Part shown: one piece after another, positions 45,529 through 54,572 of the stretch | Position numbering within the stretch: position 1 is the first letter of the stretch | Layout: every line of letters starts with the position of its first letter | Assembly (NCBI RefSeq): GCF_024256385.1 | Contig: NZ_JAMLFW010000001.1 | Location: forward strand, 4,836,001-4,900,000 | Direction: 5' to 3' | DNA length: 64,000 nt | From: Anatilimnocola floriformis | GTDB taxonomy: Bacteria > Planctomycetota > Planctomycetia > Pirellulales > Pirellulaceae | Translations under genes and position numbers: made by a program | Notes under the pieces: model-generated | Told to the model about the DNA's origin: nothing | Databases searched by the model: none | The model's input: only the letters and a program-made list of their open reading frames with translations

Positions 45529-45824
45529 AACAAGATCACTTCCGCAGGTTCATACTGAGGCTGTCTCGCCATTATTGCATTCCCCCTCGCAGGCTGCTTG
45601 AGGAATTCAATGGCTATGAAATCTCAGAGCAGATTGCCTTTGAGCAAATCGAACCGCTGCCGGATTTCTATTGGATGAATGCCATGAACTGCGGGATTAC
45701 TGCGCAGGTGGCAGGCTGCAAGCGGGTTCGCATGGATCGCTTCATGCCCAATTATAAAAGCGCCGCACAATCGCCCGATGAAATGCGGGCGCTGCTTGGT
45801 TCCGTGCTTGGCTTTGCTAGATAG
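45181..45824 (+). CDS. Tail assembly chaperone, long form made by -1 frameshift
   Basis: Shifting -1 at A_AAA_AAA (45516-45522) bypasses the TAG at 45526 and continues in an open frame for another 100 codons to the TAG at 45822-45824. This part has no useful start codon of its own. It reads LEQDHFRRFILRLSRHYC...GYEISEQIAFEQIEPLPDFYWMNAMNCGITAQVAG, the style of lambda T domains (an acidic-aromatic 'E...f..lEP'). As in lambda G/GT, the short and long forms guide the tail tube around the tape measure. Frameshift efficiency is not known. Confidence 0.85.
45516..45522 (+). promoter_or_regulatory. -1 ribosomal slippery site (A AAA AAA)
   Basis: The heptamer fits X_XXY_YYZ in the zero frame of the chaperone gene, followed one codon later by the zero-frame stop. 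The -1 frame is open from here to 45824. Confidence 0.85.
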
Positions 45825-45827
45825 TGC

Positions 45828-47570
45828 ATGGCAACAATCGGCAACATTATTATCGGCATGAAGGTATCAACAAAAGGTCTCACTGCGGGCCTTGGCTATG
45901 GTATCAAACAGATAGCTAACTTCGCTCAAAAGGTTCAAGGCTCAGCAGCCTTTGGCGTGGTCACGGATCAATTATCAAACGTGGCGCATGCGCTCACGGA
46001 AGTTACTAAGGCTTCCTTCGATCAAGTGGATTCAGCGAGTGAAGCAGCAGGCCGGATCGGCACGAGCGTGAAATCATTCACGCAGCTTCAGTACGCTGCC
46101 AAGATCACAGGCTCAGATATTGAGGGGCTGGAAGGTTCCATGCTCAAGCTCAATGCCTTGCTCGCCAATCCTTCGGATAAGGTTACAGAAACGCTACAGG
46201 CAATGGGCCTTGATGCCGCCAAACTAAAAGATCAAGACCCCTCAGAAACCTTCAAACAGATTGCAACGGGGGTTTCTGAGATAGAAAACCCTGCGGACAA
46301 AGCAGCCGCAGCCATTGCATTGTTCGGGAAGTCTGGCACGCAGTTATTAAACACGCTCAATGCGGGCGGGGATGAAATTAATAAGCTTGCCGATGAAGCT
46401 GATAGGCTTCATGCGAGCGTGAGCGATATTGATGCCCGCAACATCGGTGAAAGTTCCGATGCAATGGATAAGCTCGCCTTCGCTTGGCAAGGGCTAGGGA
46501 ATATCATCGCCGCAGAAGTAGCCCCATTCATTACGGAAGTTATAGAAGCCTCGCTTCAATGGCTCACTACTTCCGTGGACCTTTCCGAAGTGGTTGCAAT
46601 GGGATTTGGTTTCATTGTGAAGGCCATCGGGGTTGTTCTCGATGTTCTTCATACGCTCAAGCTCGCCTTCCTTGGCGTGCAGGTGCTAGTAACGAAGATG
46701 ATACAGGGCATTGTCATCGGGTTCGGATACTTGGCCAAGGCTATCGATTGGGTAGTGAGCAAGGTATCGGGCGCTGAGATGCAATTCGGCACCTTCATGG
46801 ACACGCTAAGCGAGGACTTGAGCAATCTTGCTGATGGGCAATGGAAGAACCTGCAAGATGAATTCACCAATGCAACACCGGGCGAGAAACTAAATGAATG
46901 GTTTGAAAGCGTGCGGGACAAGGCACGGCAAGCGGGCACGGAGCTAGGCAAGAACAAAACCAAGGTTGATGCTTTGGCTGAATCCACCAATAAGCTCGTG
47001 GAATCTATCAGCGATCTTGAGGACAAGCTCAAGTTAGAAATTGATACCTTTGGCATGAGCAGCGATCAGATTGATATTTTCAAACTGAAATCTCAAGGTG
47101 CTACGGATGACATGCTTGAGGGTGTTATCGCCTTGCAGAAGAAGCTCGAAGATATGAACAACATGAAAGAGTTTGAAGACACGATGAAGGCCGATGCGGC
47201 GGCGATCTTTGAGCAGACACGCACGCCCCTTGAGCAATTTGAAGAAGAAGCAGCGAAGCTACAGCGGTTATTGCTTGGCGGTTTCCTAGATCAAGACACC
47301 TTTGATCGGGCGATGCAGCAGGCCAAGGACAAGATAGAGGGTGAACCTATTGATATGCAGGCCAATATCAGCGGATTGGTGGAAAAAGGTTCGCAGGCTG
47401 CCCGTGATATTGTTCTGAAACATCGGTTCGGAATGGATGCTGCTAAGGACAATGTAGCGAATAAGGCATTGAAGGCGCAGGAAGAACAGCTTGATCGGTG
47501 GGATGTTGCTATTCCTATCCTGCGTATGATAGCCAAGCCAGCGCCTGAGAATCTGATTAACATCGCCTAA
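45828..47570 (+). CDS. Tail tape measure protein
   Basis: A 580-residue protein with tape measure features: GNIIIGMKVSTKGLTAGL start, repeated helical segments, the LFGKSGTQLLNTLNAGG motif, a hydrophobic stretch at about residues 255-315, and a long charged coiled coil to the C-terminus. At 580 residues it predicts a short tail. It starts four bases after the chaperone stop with GATAGTGC before the ATG. Confidence 0.92.
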   Translation: MATIGNIIIGMKVSTKGLTAGLGYGIKQIANFAQKVQGSAAFGVVTDQLSNVAHALTEVTKASFDQVDSASEAAGRIGTSVKSFTQLQYAAKITGSDIEGLEGSMLKLNALLANPSDKVTETLQAMGLDAAKLKDQDPSETFKQIATGVSEIENPADKAAAAIALFGKSGTQLLNTLNAGGDEINKLADEADRLHASVSDIDARNIGESSDAMDKLAFAWQGLGNIIAAEVAPFITEVIEASLQWLTTSVDLSEVVAMGFGFIVKAIGVVLDVLHTLKLAFLGVQVLVTKMIQGIVIGFGYLAKAIDWVVSKVSGAEMQFGTFMDTLSEDLSNLADGQWKNLQDEFTNATPGEKLNEWFESVRDKARQAGTELGKNKTKVDALAESTNKLVESISDLEDKLKLEIDTFGMSSDQIDIFKLKSQGATDDMLEGVIALQKKLEDMNNMKEFEDTMKADAAAIFEQTRTPLEQFEEEAAKLQRLLLGGFLDQDTFDRAMQQAKDKIEGEPIDMQANISGLVEKGSQAARDIVLKHRFGMDAAKDNVANKALKAQEEQLDRWDVAIPILRMIAKPAPENLINIA

Positions 47571-47577
47571 ATATGGC

Positions 47578-48393
47578 ATGGGAATAGTATCTGTAGCGTT
47601 GCAGTCACGTAACTGCTCGATCAATGAGAAGTCTGAACCAAGCTACTCGCATGTTTACTTGGTTCGGACTGACAACAAACTGCAAAACCTGCCAAGCATT
47701 CGCAGCGCTCCCGGCATCGCTATAGGTGATTCATACTTTGATGATAGTTTCGCCGGATGCAATGGGGTTGATTCTCAGCCTTATGGTGAAGATGGTTTCT
47801 GGCATACCGTCACAGTGAATTGGGGGCCTTGGCCTGAACGGGAAGAAAACCCGCTCAATGAACCCACGCAGGTTGAATGGAATCTATCTCAGTTTGAACT
47901 TGAAGTAGAAAAAGACCGCAACGGCAAGCCAATAGTAAATGCTGCGGGGATGCCGCCACGGGACATCCTCACGAAGGATGATAGCAGGCCGATCCTTACA
48001 GTGACTCACAATGAAGCCAGCTTTAATGGAGCGCTCGCATATTCATACCGTGATACCGTGAACCGGGCGGCATTTTTTAATGCTCCTCGTGGCACCGTGA
48101 AGGTTATGAACATATCAGCATCCCGCCAGTTCTCACCGATCTGCGGTTTCTTCTATCAAGTGAAGTATGAATTCGCCTTCAATCTCGATGGCTGGGCGAA
48201 GGAATTTCTAAATTGCGGCACGCATGAACTTGATGCCGGAAAGCTCAAGCCCATTTTAATAAACGGCAAGCCTACTGATGAACCCGTGCCGCTGACACGA
48301 GCAGGGGCGAAGCTCCCCGCAGGCGCTGCACCCGTGATGCTGAAATTCGATGTTTATCACGAGGCTGATTTCGGAGCTTTTAACTTGGAATAA
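47578..48393 (+). CDS. Tail tip-region protein, unknown family
   Basis: A 271-residue beta-rich soluble protein (starts MGIVSVALQSRNCSINEK). Notable are a DSYFDDSFAGCNGVDSQPYGEDGFWHTVTVNWGPWPE segment and SRQFSPICGFFYQVKYEFAFNLDGWAKEFLNCG near the C-terminus. Its position after the tape measure suggests a distal tail or baseplate hub role. I do not recognise a family. Start carries CTAAATATGGC. Confidence 0.7.
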   Translation: MGIVSVALQSRNCSINEKSEPSYSHVYLVRTDNKLQNLPSIRSAPGIAIGDSYFDDSFAGCNGVDSQPYGEDGFWHTVTVNWGPWPEREENPLNEPTQVEWNLSQFELEVEKDRNGKPIVNAAGMPPRDILTKDDSRPILTVTHNEASFNGALAYSYRDTVNRAAFFNAPRGTVKVMNISASRQFSPICGFFYQVKYEFAFNLDGWAKEFLNCGTHELDAGKLKPILINGKPTDEPVPLTRAGAKLPAGAAPVMLKFDVYHEADFGAFNLE

Positions 48394-48394
48394 T

Positions 48395-49768
48395 ATGGCA
48401 ACATTCAATGACCAATCAGCGAGACGAATTGCAAAAGCGGTTCGCATCGTAGAAAAACTAACTAAGAATAAGGGCGGTTTGCGTAGGCCCCTGCACGGGG
48501 GCGAGGGTGGATTCTGGGCAAAGATCGGTGAGCGTGAAGATAAACGCTATAGCTGGAAACAGGTTCACGCTGTTGATGATGACAAGCTAGAAGAGGATGA
48601 AGAAAACTTCGCTTCCGGTGACAAGGATGAAGAAACCGGATATGCAATTGAGGCGATGGAAAAAAAAGACGTGCCAGAGGATTCTATCGTATGGCTACAG
48701 CCCGGCATCACAAAGGATTACTATGTCTTCAAATATTCTGATGCCGTTCCCGGTCTCATTCGCTTTCAGCTACAGGAAGATTTAACATTAGGTGGGCATG
48801 CACGAGCGATCCCGCTCAAACTCTCTCACCCTTCAAGCTCATACATTGCCGATGATGATGCTGATGAGATAGAAGTTTATGATATTTTCCGCCGCAACTT
48901 CAGCGGAACAAGCATTGAAGGCATCGCCTCGCCCGGTATGTGGGCAGGTTTTCAATATATGTGGGGCTGGGCGCAGCAGCGAACCGGCAGCACCGATTAC
49001 GTGGACAGTGGCGAATCGGAAAGCACAAGCGATGATGAAAAAAGAGTCAAATATGATATTGTTTGGATGGAGCAAATCGCTGAACGTATCATGTTCATGA
49101 CAACAGGCCCAGTTCATAGCGAAGGTGGCGGGTTAGCAGTAGAGGCTCAAGTAATCAGGTTTGATGGCCAAGGTATCAGCCCGGTAGAAGTGATTGCCAA
49201 TGATGAAGAGGATCATATCACGATTCACGTTCCCTTTTTCTTTCAGGACTCGCTAGGCAGCAATGCTTATGGACTCGCAGAATATGATTACAGCGAGCGG
49301 AAGTATTACATAACGGAAGTAATGCGGGTTGCAATCTTCGCTACAGCTACGATTACTGAGAAGCTTTGCGGGGATGAATTCCCTTCTAATGATGTTGACA
49401 TCAGCGGGTTTAGCATCATCCCGCACGGGTGGCATCAAATGAACCCGCCTGCCACGCCAACAAAGGCGCAGAATTCCTACGGGCACGCAGGCCCAAGCGG
49501 TTCAAAGGTTCTATTACTGCGGGTTGGCTTAGACTCACTTCCTATAGATGGTGACAATGACAGCCAGAAATATCGCTGGGAAATTGTGAACATTTACAAG
49601 CGGCAAATGAATGTCATCTTCGATCTGACATGGGGTTTGAATGATGATGTAGAAATGGCGGTTCAATACAAAGAACGGGTTTGCCGCATGGAATGGTGCG
49701 ATCCAGACACGCCAGAAGCATGGCAAACCCTCGTCACCGCAAAGAATTGCGATGGCACGGAGGATTAG
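48395..49768 (+). CDS. Tail-associated protein, unknown family
   Basis: A 457-residue protein. The N-terminal 80 residues are basic (FNDQSARRIAKAVRIVEKLTKNKGGLRRPLHGGEGGFWAKIGE), followed by an acidic stretch (DDKLEEDEENFASGDKDEE) and a long beta-rich part. The basic start with 'A..I...vr..E' followed by FWAKIG is seen in phage tail module proteins of planctomycete-type prophages. ATG 48395 begins right after the previous stop. Role unknown. Confidence 0.7.
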   Translation: MATFNDQSARRIAKAVRIVEKLTKNKGGLRRPLHGGEGGFWAKIGEREDKRYSWKQVHAVDDDKLEEDEENFASGDKDEETGYAIEAMEKKDVPEDSIVWLQPGITKDYYVFKYSDAVPGLIRFQLQEDLTLGGHARAIPLKLSHPSSSYIADDDADEIEVYDIFRRNFSGTSIEGIASPGMWAGFQYMWGWAQQRTGSTDYVDSGESESTSDDEKRVKYDIVWMEQIAERIMFMTTGPVHSEGGGLAVEAQVIRFDGQGISPVEVIANDEEDHITIHVPFFFQDSLGSNAYGLAEYDYSERKYYITEVMRVAIFATATITEKLCGDEFPSNDVDISGFSIIPHGWHQMNPPATPTKAQNSYGHAGPSGSKVLLLRVGLDSLPIDGDNDSQKYRWEIVNIYKRQMNVIFDLTWGLNDDVEMAVQYKERVCRMEWCDPDTPEAWQTLVTAKNCDGTED

Positions 49769-50358
49769 TGGCGCTTGTATTGAGAAATGATGGCAGCTTG
49801 TTATTAAATCCGCATACGGGCGGGTTAGCTTTTGGCGTGCCGATCCTTGGGGCAACAAACGGAGTTTATCAAAATTGCTGCGGCGGCAAGTGTGACTGCA
49901 TGTGCAATACGTTGCCTAGCTCGTGGACTCTGGAGTTTTATGATTGCACGGAAGAATGCACCTGCTTGAACGGCATGACAATAACGGTGGATCGTGGAAC
50001 TACAATTACAGGCGGAATAGAAAATGATTGCGCTGGTTATGTCAATGGCAGCCCGTATATCTGCGAGGCGGGAACGGGACATATCAAGTGGGTTGGCTGC
50101 CACATGGATAATGGAGCTTCGGGAATCTTCACGGTATCAATGCGGATAAATTCGGATCAAGTGTTTTTTGGAATTCCTACTTCCACTTGGCCCGGTTATT
50201 ATTTTCCGTTTGGAACCTACCCAAATGATCCAGCGAGGGACGTGCATTATCAAGATTGCTTTACCCCTGGAACCATTACCGTTGATGGTTACTTGCTTTA
50301 CTTCGCCTTCGATTTCTTGCACTACGGATTTACTGTTGATGTCACTCCGCACCCATAG
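49768..50358 (+). CDS. Cys-rich tail-region protein, unknown family
   Basis: A 196-residue protein starting at GTG 49768, which overlaps the previous stop (TAGTG) and has GGAGG a few bases upstream. The N-terminus (LVLRNDGSLLLNPHTGGLAFG) resembles virion proteins; a Cys-rich block (CCGGKCDCMCNTLPSSW...CTEECTCL) follows, then a beta-rich, aromatic C-terminus. Possibly disulphide-stabilised or metal-binding. Confidence 0.65.
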   Translation: MALVLRNDGSLLLNPHTGGLAFGVPILGATNGVYQNCCGGKCDCMCNTLPSSWTLEFYDCTEECTCLNGMTITVDRGTTITGGIENDCAGYVNGSPYICEAGTGHIKWVGCHMDNGASGIFTVSMRINSDQVFFGIPTSTWPGYYFPFGTYPNDPARDVHYQDCFTPGTITVDGYLLYFAFDFLHYGFTVDVTPHP

Positions 50359-50364
50359 GATTTT

Positions 50365-50562
50365 ATGAATTGCCAATATGTTGAAACATCGCCCCCTGAT
50401 GAGAAAGGGAAACGCACGGTCACTTGTTCGGTTTGTGGTTTCAGCCTGAAAACCCGCTCGCTGCCAGAGAATTGCATAAGGGCATGCGGGCCTGCACGCA
50501 CAGCGCCCGCACGAATGCAAGGCTGCAAAAAGTGCGGAAAGAAAAACTTGCCTGAATCATAA
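50365..50562 (+). CDS. Small Cys-rich protein
   Basis: A 65-residue protein with four or more Cys in pairs (CSVCGFSL, CKKCGKK) and a basic C-terminus, suggesting a zinc ribbon. It lies in the tail operon, six bases after the previous gene. Function unknown. Confidence 0.6.
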   Translation: MNCQYVETSPPDEKGKRTVTCSVCGFSLKTRSLPENCIRACGPARTAPARMQGCKKCGKKNLPES

Positions 50563-50569
50563 ATAAGGC

Positions 50570-50977
50570 ATGGCAAATCTAATCGTATGCAATGAAGGTG
50601 AATTAGTAATTACAGGCTGGGCCTTGCGGGATACCAGCGTCACCGATGATATTAAACTCAAATTGTTCAAGAACAATGTCACGCCATCGGCAACAAGCAC
50701 CGTTGCTACGTTCACGCAGGCGGATTTCACAGGGTATTCTGCTAAATCCCTCGCTCGTGCAAGCTGGACAGCACCAAGCACGGTATCGGGCAAAGCTTAT
50801 CTTTCCTATGCCGATCAGACTTGGACCAATGGCGGTAGCTCCCAAACGGTTTACGGGTACTATGTGACCACTGCTGATGATGCTACTTTGCTTTGGGCAG
50901 AGCGGTTTGATACCCCAAGATCGGTAACAACAACTACCATGGTATCGCCAAAATTCACGGGAGCTTCTGAAGCCTGA
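50570..50977 (+). CDS. Tail-region protein, possible fibre accessory
   Basis: A 135-residue beta-rich protein (starts MANLIVCNEGELVITGWALR). The style, with TLTQADFTGYSAK-like and GKAYLSYADQTWTN segments, is that of small proteins near fibres in phages of diverse hosts. Start carries ATAAATAAGGC. Exact role unknown. Confidence 0.65.
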   Translation: MANLIVCNEGELVITGWALRDTSVTDDIKLKLFKNNVTPSATSTVATFTQADFTGYSAKSLARASWTAPSTVSGKAYLSYADQTWTNGGSSQTVYGYYVTTADDATLLWAERFDTPRSVTTTTMVSPKFTGASEA

Positions 50978-50992
50978 TAACTAAATAAAGGC

Positions 50993-53332
50993 ATGAAGAC
51001 AACAGTTGCCTTATTAACCGCTCGTGGCGCTCAGGTGCCATCGGGTGAAGAAGCCCGCATTGAGACAGTAACGATTAGCGGCGCTGATCGTAAAGTTCTT
51101 TCCTACGATACTACGCAGTATGCAATCTATACCGTGCCTTATTGGCCAGATATTTACCTTGGCACGGGCACGCTCAAGCTAGAAATCGCAGCCTATACCG
51201 ATGGCACGGATACCACGGCAGTAGGCTGGAGCGTGCAAGTAGAAGCCATAACCGCTGCCGATGCTGTTAATCTTTCTTCCGCCGCATCATTCGATACAGC
51301 AAATACAGCCACGCAAGCAGCACCGGGCACGGCAGGAAGATTATTCCTAAGCACGGTTACACTTTCCAATAAGGACAGTGTTGCCGTTGCCGATTATGTT
51401 CGCATTAAAATTGTTCGCTCCTCAGATAGCAATACCGATACAGCGAAGGTTGTGGGCATCACGCTTTATGAAGAAACCACGCAGGTAAATTTCGGGCAGG
51501 ATGCGCTTAATGACACGTTTATTAACACGCCAAGCAGCGGGCAATACCTTCGCTACAATGGCTCACAATGGACCAATGAATACGCTTCGGGAATAACAGG
51601 TGCTACAGGCCCGCAAGGCCCACAAGGAAGCTCGGGCGCTCAAGGGGTACAGGGAAGCCAAGGACATACAGGCGCTCAAGGCTCAGCGGGTATGGCGGGT
51701 TCACAAGGTAATCAGGGACATACAGGCCCGCAAGGTTCGCAGGGTTCGCAGGGCTCAGGATCACAAGGTTCACAAGGTTCGCAAGGCAGTCCCGGTAGTC
51801 AAGGCGCTTATGGTGGTGTCACTTCTCACTGGTATTGGGATTCAGATACTTCAGCGCCGCCAGCGAATAACAGCCTTGCGTTTAATAACGGAACCTTCGC
51901 AAGTGTTACCTCTGTCATGCTTCATGATCTGAATCAGACTGGCGTGGACTTGAGCGGGTTCGTTTCCTCGCTTGTTGTTGGTGACAAGATTCGGGTTTTC
52001 GATGTTAATGATTCGGTTTCTAAGTTCTGGCTTGGAACTATCACGAGCATCACGGACAACAGCACCTATTACAGTTTGGGCGTTACCTACATTGCTTCCG
52101 CTGGCAACTTCTCAAGCACCAGCCTCGCAGGTTTTACTATTGCGATGAAGGGCGCTCAAGGCTCACAAGGTAGCGCAGGTGTTCAAGGTTCCCAAGGCGC
52201 TCAAGGCCCACAAGGGGCTGCCGGTGGTGGTACTGGCGGGGGTAGCCAAGGCCCACAAGGTTCTCAAGGCTCACAAGGTAGCGCAGGCGCTCAAGGTAGC
52301 CAAGGTGCTTATGGTGGCGTTACATCAGATTGGAACTTCTCCACGGAAGTTGACCCACCACCGGGAAACCAGCAAATGAGATTTAATAATGCTACGCTCA
52401 CAAGTGTCAGCACCATTTTCATCGATGACCAGAATTCAGCGAATGTGGATATGAGCGGATTTTTGGGTGCGTTCAATACTGGTGACTGGGTAAGGGTTTT
52501 TGATGTAAACGCATCAACCACAAATTTCTTGATTGGCATAGTAACGAATATTGTGGACAACTCGGGCTATTTCTCATTCAGCGTGGCCTATGTAGCGCAT
52601 GCTGGCAGCTTCGCATCAGTAACAAAAGCAGGATTCACAATTGCACCGATTGGGCCAAGAGGGGCCACGGGAGCATCGGGTTCATCAGGAGCAGCAGGAA
52701 CTTCATACACTGATGAGATGGCGCAGGACGCTTGCTTTAGTAATATCCAGGCAGGCCAAGGTATACAGGCGAATTACGCTGATGCAAGTAATGTTTATCA
52801 GCTTTCCGTTGATGTGGCGAAGTCCATCACGTTTGATTCAAATTCACTCGTGCTAGTAAATGATGAAACCAGCCCAAGCGCAGGCAAATACTATGGCACG
52901 GGTTCGCAAAGCTCCACCAAAGGCTGGTATACGTTGCCAGAGGGTGGCGGCGGTGGTGGTTCACCTACGGCAATCAATGATATTGCCGATGCTACGGGTG
53001 CAGGTGCCGTTGAACTTGGCTCAAACTCGTGGACATTAAACGTAGCTTCTGGGGTACAGGCGCTTAATGTAACAACTAGCATGGGCGCTGCTGATGTTCA
53101 AATTCCTGCGGGCAATTTGGTTTTGGGCCAATCAGGTAGCAATCTCGGCATTGCTGCAAGTTATGTTTCTATCGGTGCAGGTGGTGCCTATGTTGGTTTC
53201 AGAGGGGTAACTCCCGTTGCTTTGCCAACTATGCCACTGAACAGTGATACAAGCGGTGCAGCGCTGCAAACCACGATCAATGCGATTTTAACCGCATTGA
53301 ATGCACAGGGCATCATCGGCATAGACATCTAG
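50993..53332 (+). CDS. Collagen-like tail fibre
   Basis: A 779-residue fibre. The N-terminal 200 residues are beta-rich. Two collagen-like blocks of Gly-x-Gln/Ser triplets (about residues 200-275 and 385-445: GPQGPQGSSGAQG style) alternate with a duplicated globular unit of about 110 residues (GGVTSHWYWDSDTSAPP... and GGVTSDWNFSTEVDPPP...). A third short collagen block (GPRGATGASGSSGAAG) precedes a C-terminal beta region. The repeats are in register with no stop. It is the likely receptor-binding fibre. Confidence 0.88.
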   Translation: MKTTVALLTARGAQVPSGEEARIETVTISGADRKVLSYDTTQYAIYTVPYWPDIYLGTGTLKLEIAAYTDGTDTTAVGWSVQVEAITAADAVNLSSAASFDTANTATQAAPGTAGRLFLSTVTLSNKDSVAVADYVRIKIVRSSDSNTDTAKVVGITLYEETTQVNFGQDALNDTFINTPSSGQYLRYNGSQWTNEYASGITGATGPQGPQGSSGAQGVQGSQGHTGAQGSAGMAGSQGNQGHTGPQGSQGSQGSGSQGSQGSQGSPGSQGAYGGVTSHWYWDSDTSAPPANNSLAFNNGTFASVTSVMLHDLNQTGVDLSGFVSSLVVGDKIRVFDVNDSVSKFWLGTITSITDNSTYYSLGVTYIASAGNFSSTSLAGFTIAMKGAQGSQGSAGVQGSQGAQGPQGAAGGGTGGGSQGPQGSQGSQGSAGAQGSQGAYGGVTSDWNFSTEVDPPPGNQQMRFNNATLTSVSTIFIDDQNSANVDMSGFLGAFNTGDWVRVFDVNASTTNFLIGIVTNIVDNSGYFSFSVAYVAHAGSFASVTKAGFTIAPIGPRGATGASGSSGAAGTSYTDEMAQDACFSNIQAGQGIQANYADASNVYQLSVDVAKSITFDSNSLVLVNDETSPSAGKYYGTGSQSSTKGWYTLPEGGGGGGSPTAINDIADATGAGAVELGSNSWTLNVASGVQALNVTTSMGAADVQIPAGNLVLGQSGSNLGIAASYVSIGAGGAYVGFRGVTPVALPTMPLNSDTSGAALQTTINAILTALNAQGIIGIDI

Positions 53333-53339
53333 GAGATTC

Positions 53340-53708
53340 ATGAGCTATTACGTTCCGCACCTGTTTGATGAAGGCGATTCCCTCGTGTCATACGTTGATG
53401 AGATGCACGGGGGCATTGTCTGGGGTGGTGTCTTTGATGATCCCGGTGGCATTGTTTGGGGTGGTTTCCCGCTTCGCAAGCGCAGACGCATAACCATACC
53501 CGCAGGAACAACATCAGAGGATTTATATTCCTTCACAGTGTTCGTTTATCACAAAGACTTGGAAGGCGAGGACAACGTGCAATTCGAGGATGCAAATTAC
53601 AATCCTCTCCCCTTTGGTTTTCGTGCTGATGGTACTTATACGGTTCACTTGGACACGATCACGAGCGCCCAAGACACGATATTTTATGTTTACTATGGTG
53701 AGGAATAA
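53340..53708 (+). CDS. DUF2341-like virion protein
   Basis: A 122-residue protein with two GGIVWGG motifs, then RRRITIPAGTTSEDLYSFTVFVYHKDLEGEDNVQFEDANYNPLPFGF and a closing DTIFYVYYGEE, which is the DUF2341 pattern. DUF2341 is usually fused to a LamG domain; here the LamG part is the next gene, joined by a TAATG overlap. Likely an adhesion part of the virion. Confidence 0.75.
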   Translation: MSYYVPHLFDEGDSLVSYVDEMHGGIVWGGVFDDPGGIVWGGFPLRKRRRITIPAGTTSEDLYSFTVFVYHKDLEGEDNVQFEDANYNPLPFGFRADGTYTVHLDTITSAQDTIFYVYYGEE

Positions 53709-54490
53709 TGAGTACCTGTTGCCCAAAATTTCCGGTTACTAATGGCGGCATCCTCTGGGGTGGGTCCGCCCGGTATCGTGTTGCTGATGATGCCTATGAT
53801 GGCTACGAAATGGTCCAGCCATTGAATGAAACCGCTACGGGTGCTGCTGGTGATTATCAAGATCGCACGATTCACGATCTTGATGGGCGTGGCGGGGATG
53901 CTACCGATCCTGATTTGGTGCCTGATGTTGATGATGGGGTTTTCTGCCTTCCCTCGCAGCACTTCGATGGGCGGCAATTTATCACGCTCGATTCAGACAA
54001 CATGATTACCACGCAGCCCTTTGCCGTGAGCATGTGGGCCAAAGTAGAAACCTATTACAAGCCTCGCAGGTTTTTTTCTCGTGGCAACTTTGCATTTGGC
54101 TATGATTTCCTAAACAGGCTGGATGCTATTTGCTACACTGCGGACATGCCGGACGATGATAAATTTTGCACGGGTAGCACAGCGCTATCACAAAACCAGT
54201 GGTATCACGTTGCGGCGAATTGGAAACCGGGCACCGGAATGAAAGTATTCTTAAACGGTGTTCAAGATGGCTCAAAGGCGATTAGCGAAACCGAACTAGC
54301 GCCCGCAGGTGCATCATATTTGTCTCGCTTTGGCGAACCCGGTAGCAGTTCAATAGAGGGTAACTTGCAGGAAGTCCGCTTGCATCCTCGTGAGCGATCC
54401 GCAGCGTGGTTTCTCGCTGAATTTGAGAACATCTGCGATTATGAAAACTTCCTTGAGTTTTCAGGTGAAGAAAATTCTAGCTGGCACTAA
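53708..54490 (+). CDS. LamG/concanavalin-like jelly-roll virion protein
   Basis: A 260-residue protein with a GGILWGG motif near the start and a LamG-type jelly roll: FDGRQFITLDSDNMITTQPFAVSMWAKVE, QNQWYHVAANWKPGTGMKVFLNGVQDGS and NLQEVRLHPRERSAAWFLAEFEN. Such domains bind glycans, so a role in host surface recognition is likely. It overlaps the DUF2341 gene by one base. Confidence 0.85.
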   Translation: MSTCCPKFPVTNGGILWGGSARYRVADDAYDGYEMVQPLNETATGAAGDYQDRTIHDLDGRGGDATDPDLVPDVDDGVFCLPSQHFDGRQFITLDSDNMITTQPFAVSMWAKVETYYKPRRFFSRGNFAFGYDFLNRLDAICYTADMPDDDKFCTGSTALSQNQWYHVAANWKPGTGMKVFLNGVQDGSKAISETELAPAGASYLSRFGEPGSSSIEGNLQEVRLHPRERSAAWFLAEFENICDYENFLEFSGEENSSWH

Positions 54491-54572
54491 CTGCCCGTGG
54501 ACAAGCCCGCTCCCGCAGAGCATATTCGCTCCCTTGGTTTGTTTTGTTTTTCTAACACAGGGAGCGAATCGA

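Noticed and set aside
51600-52320. Short tandem repeats resembling a CRISPR array
   Set aside because: They are in-frame Gly-x-Gln codon repeats of the fibre gene, without constant repeats and unique spacers.
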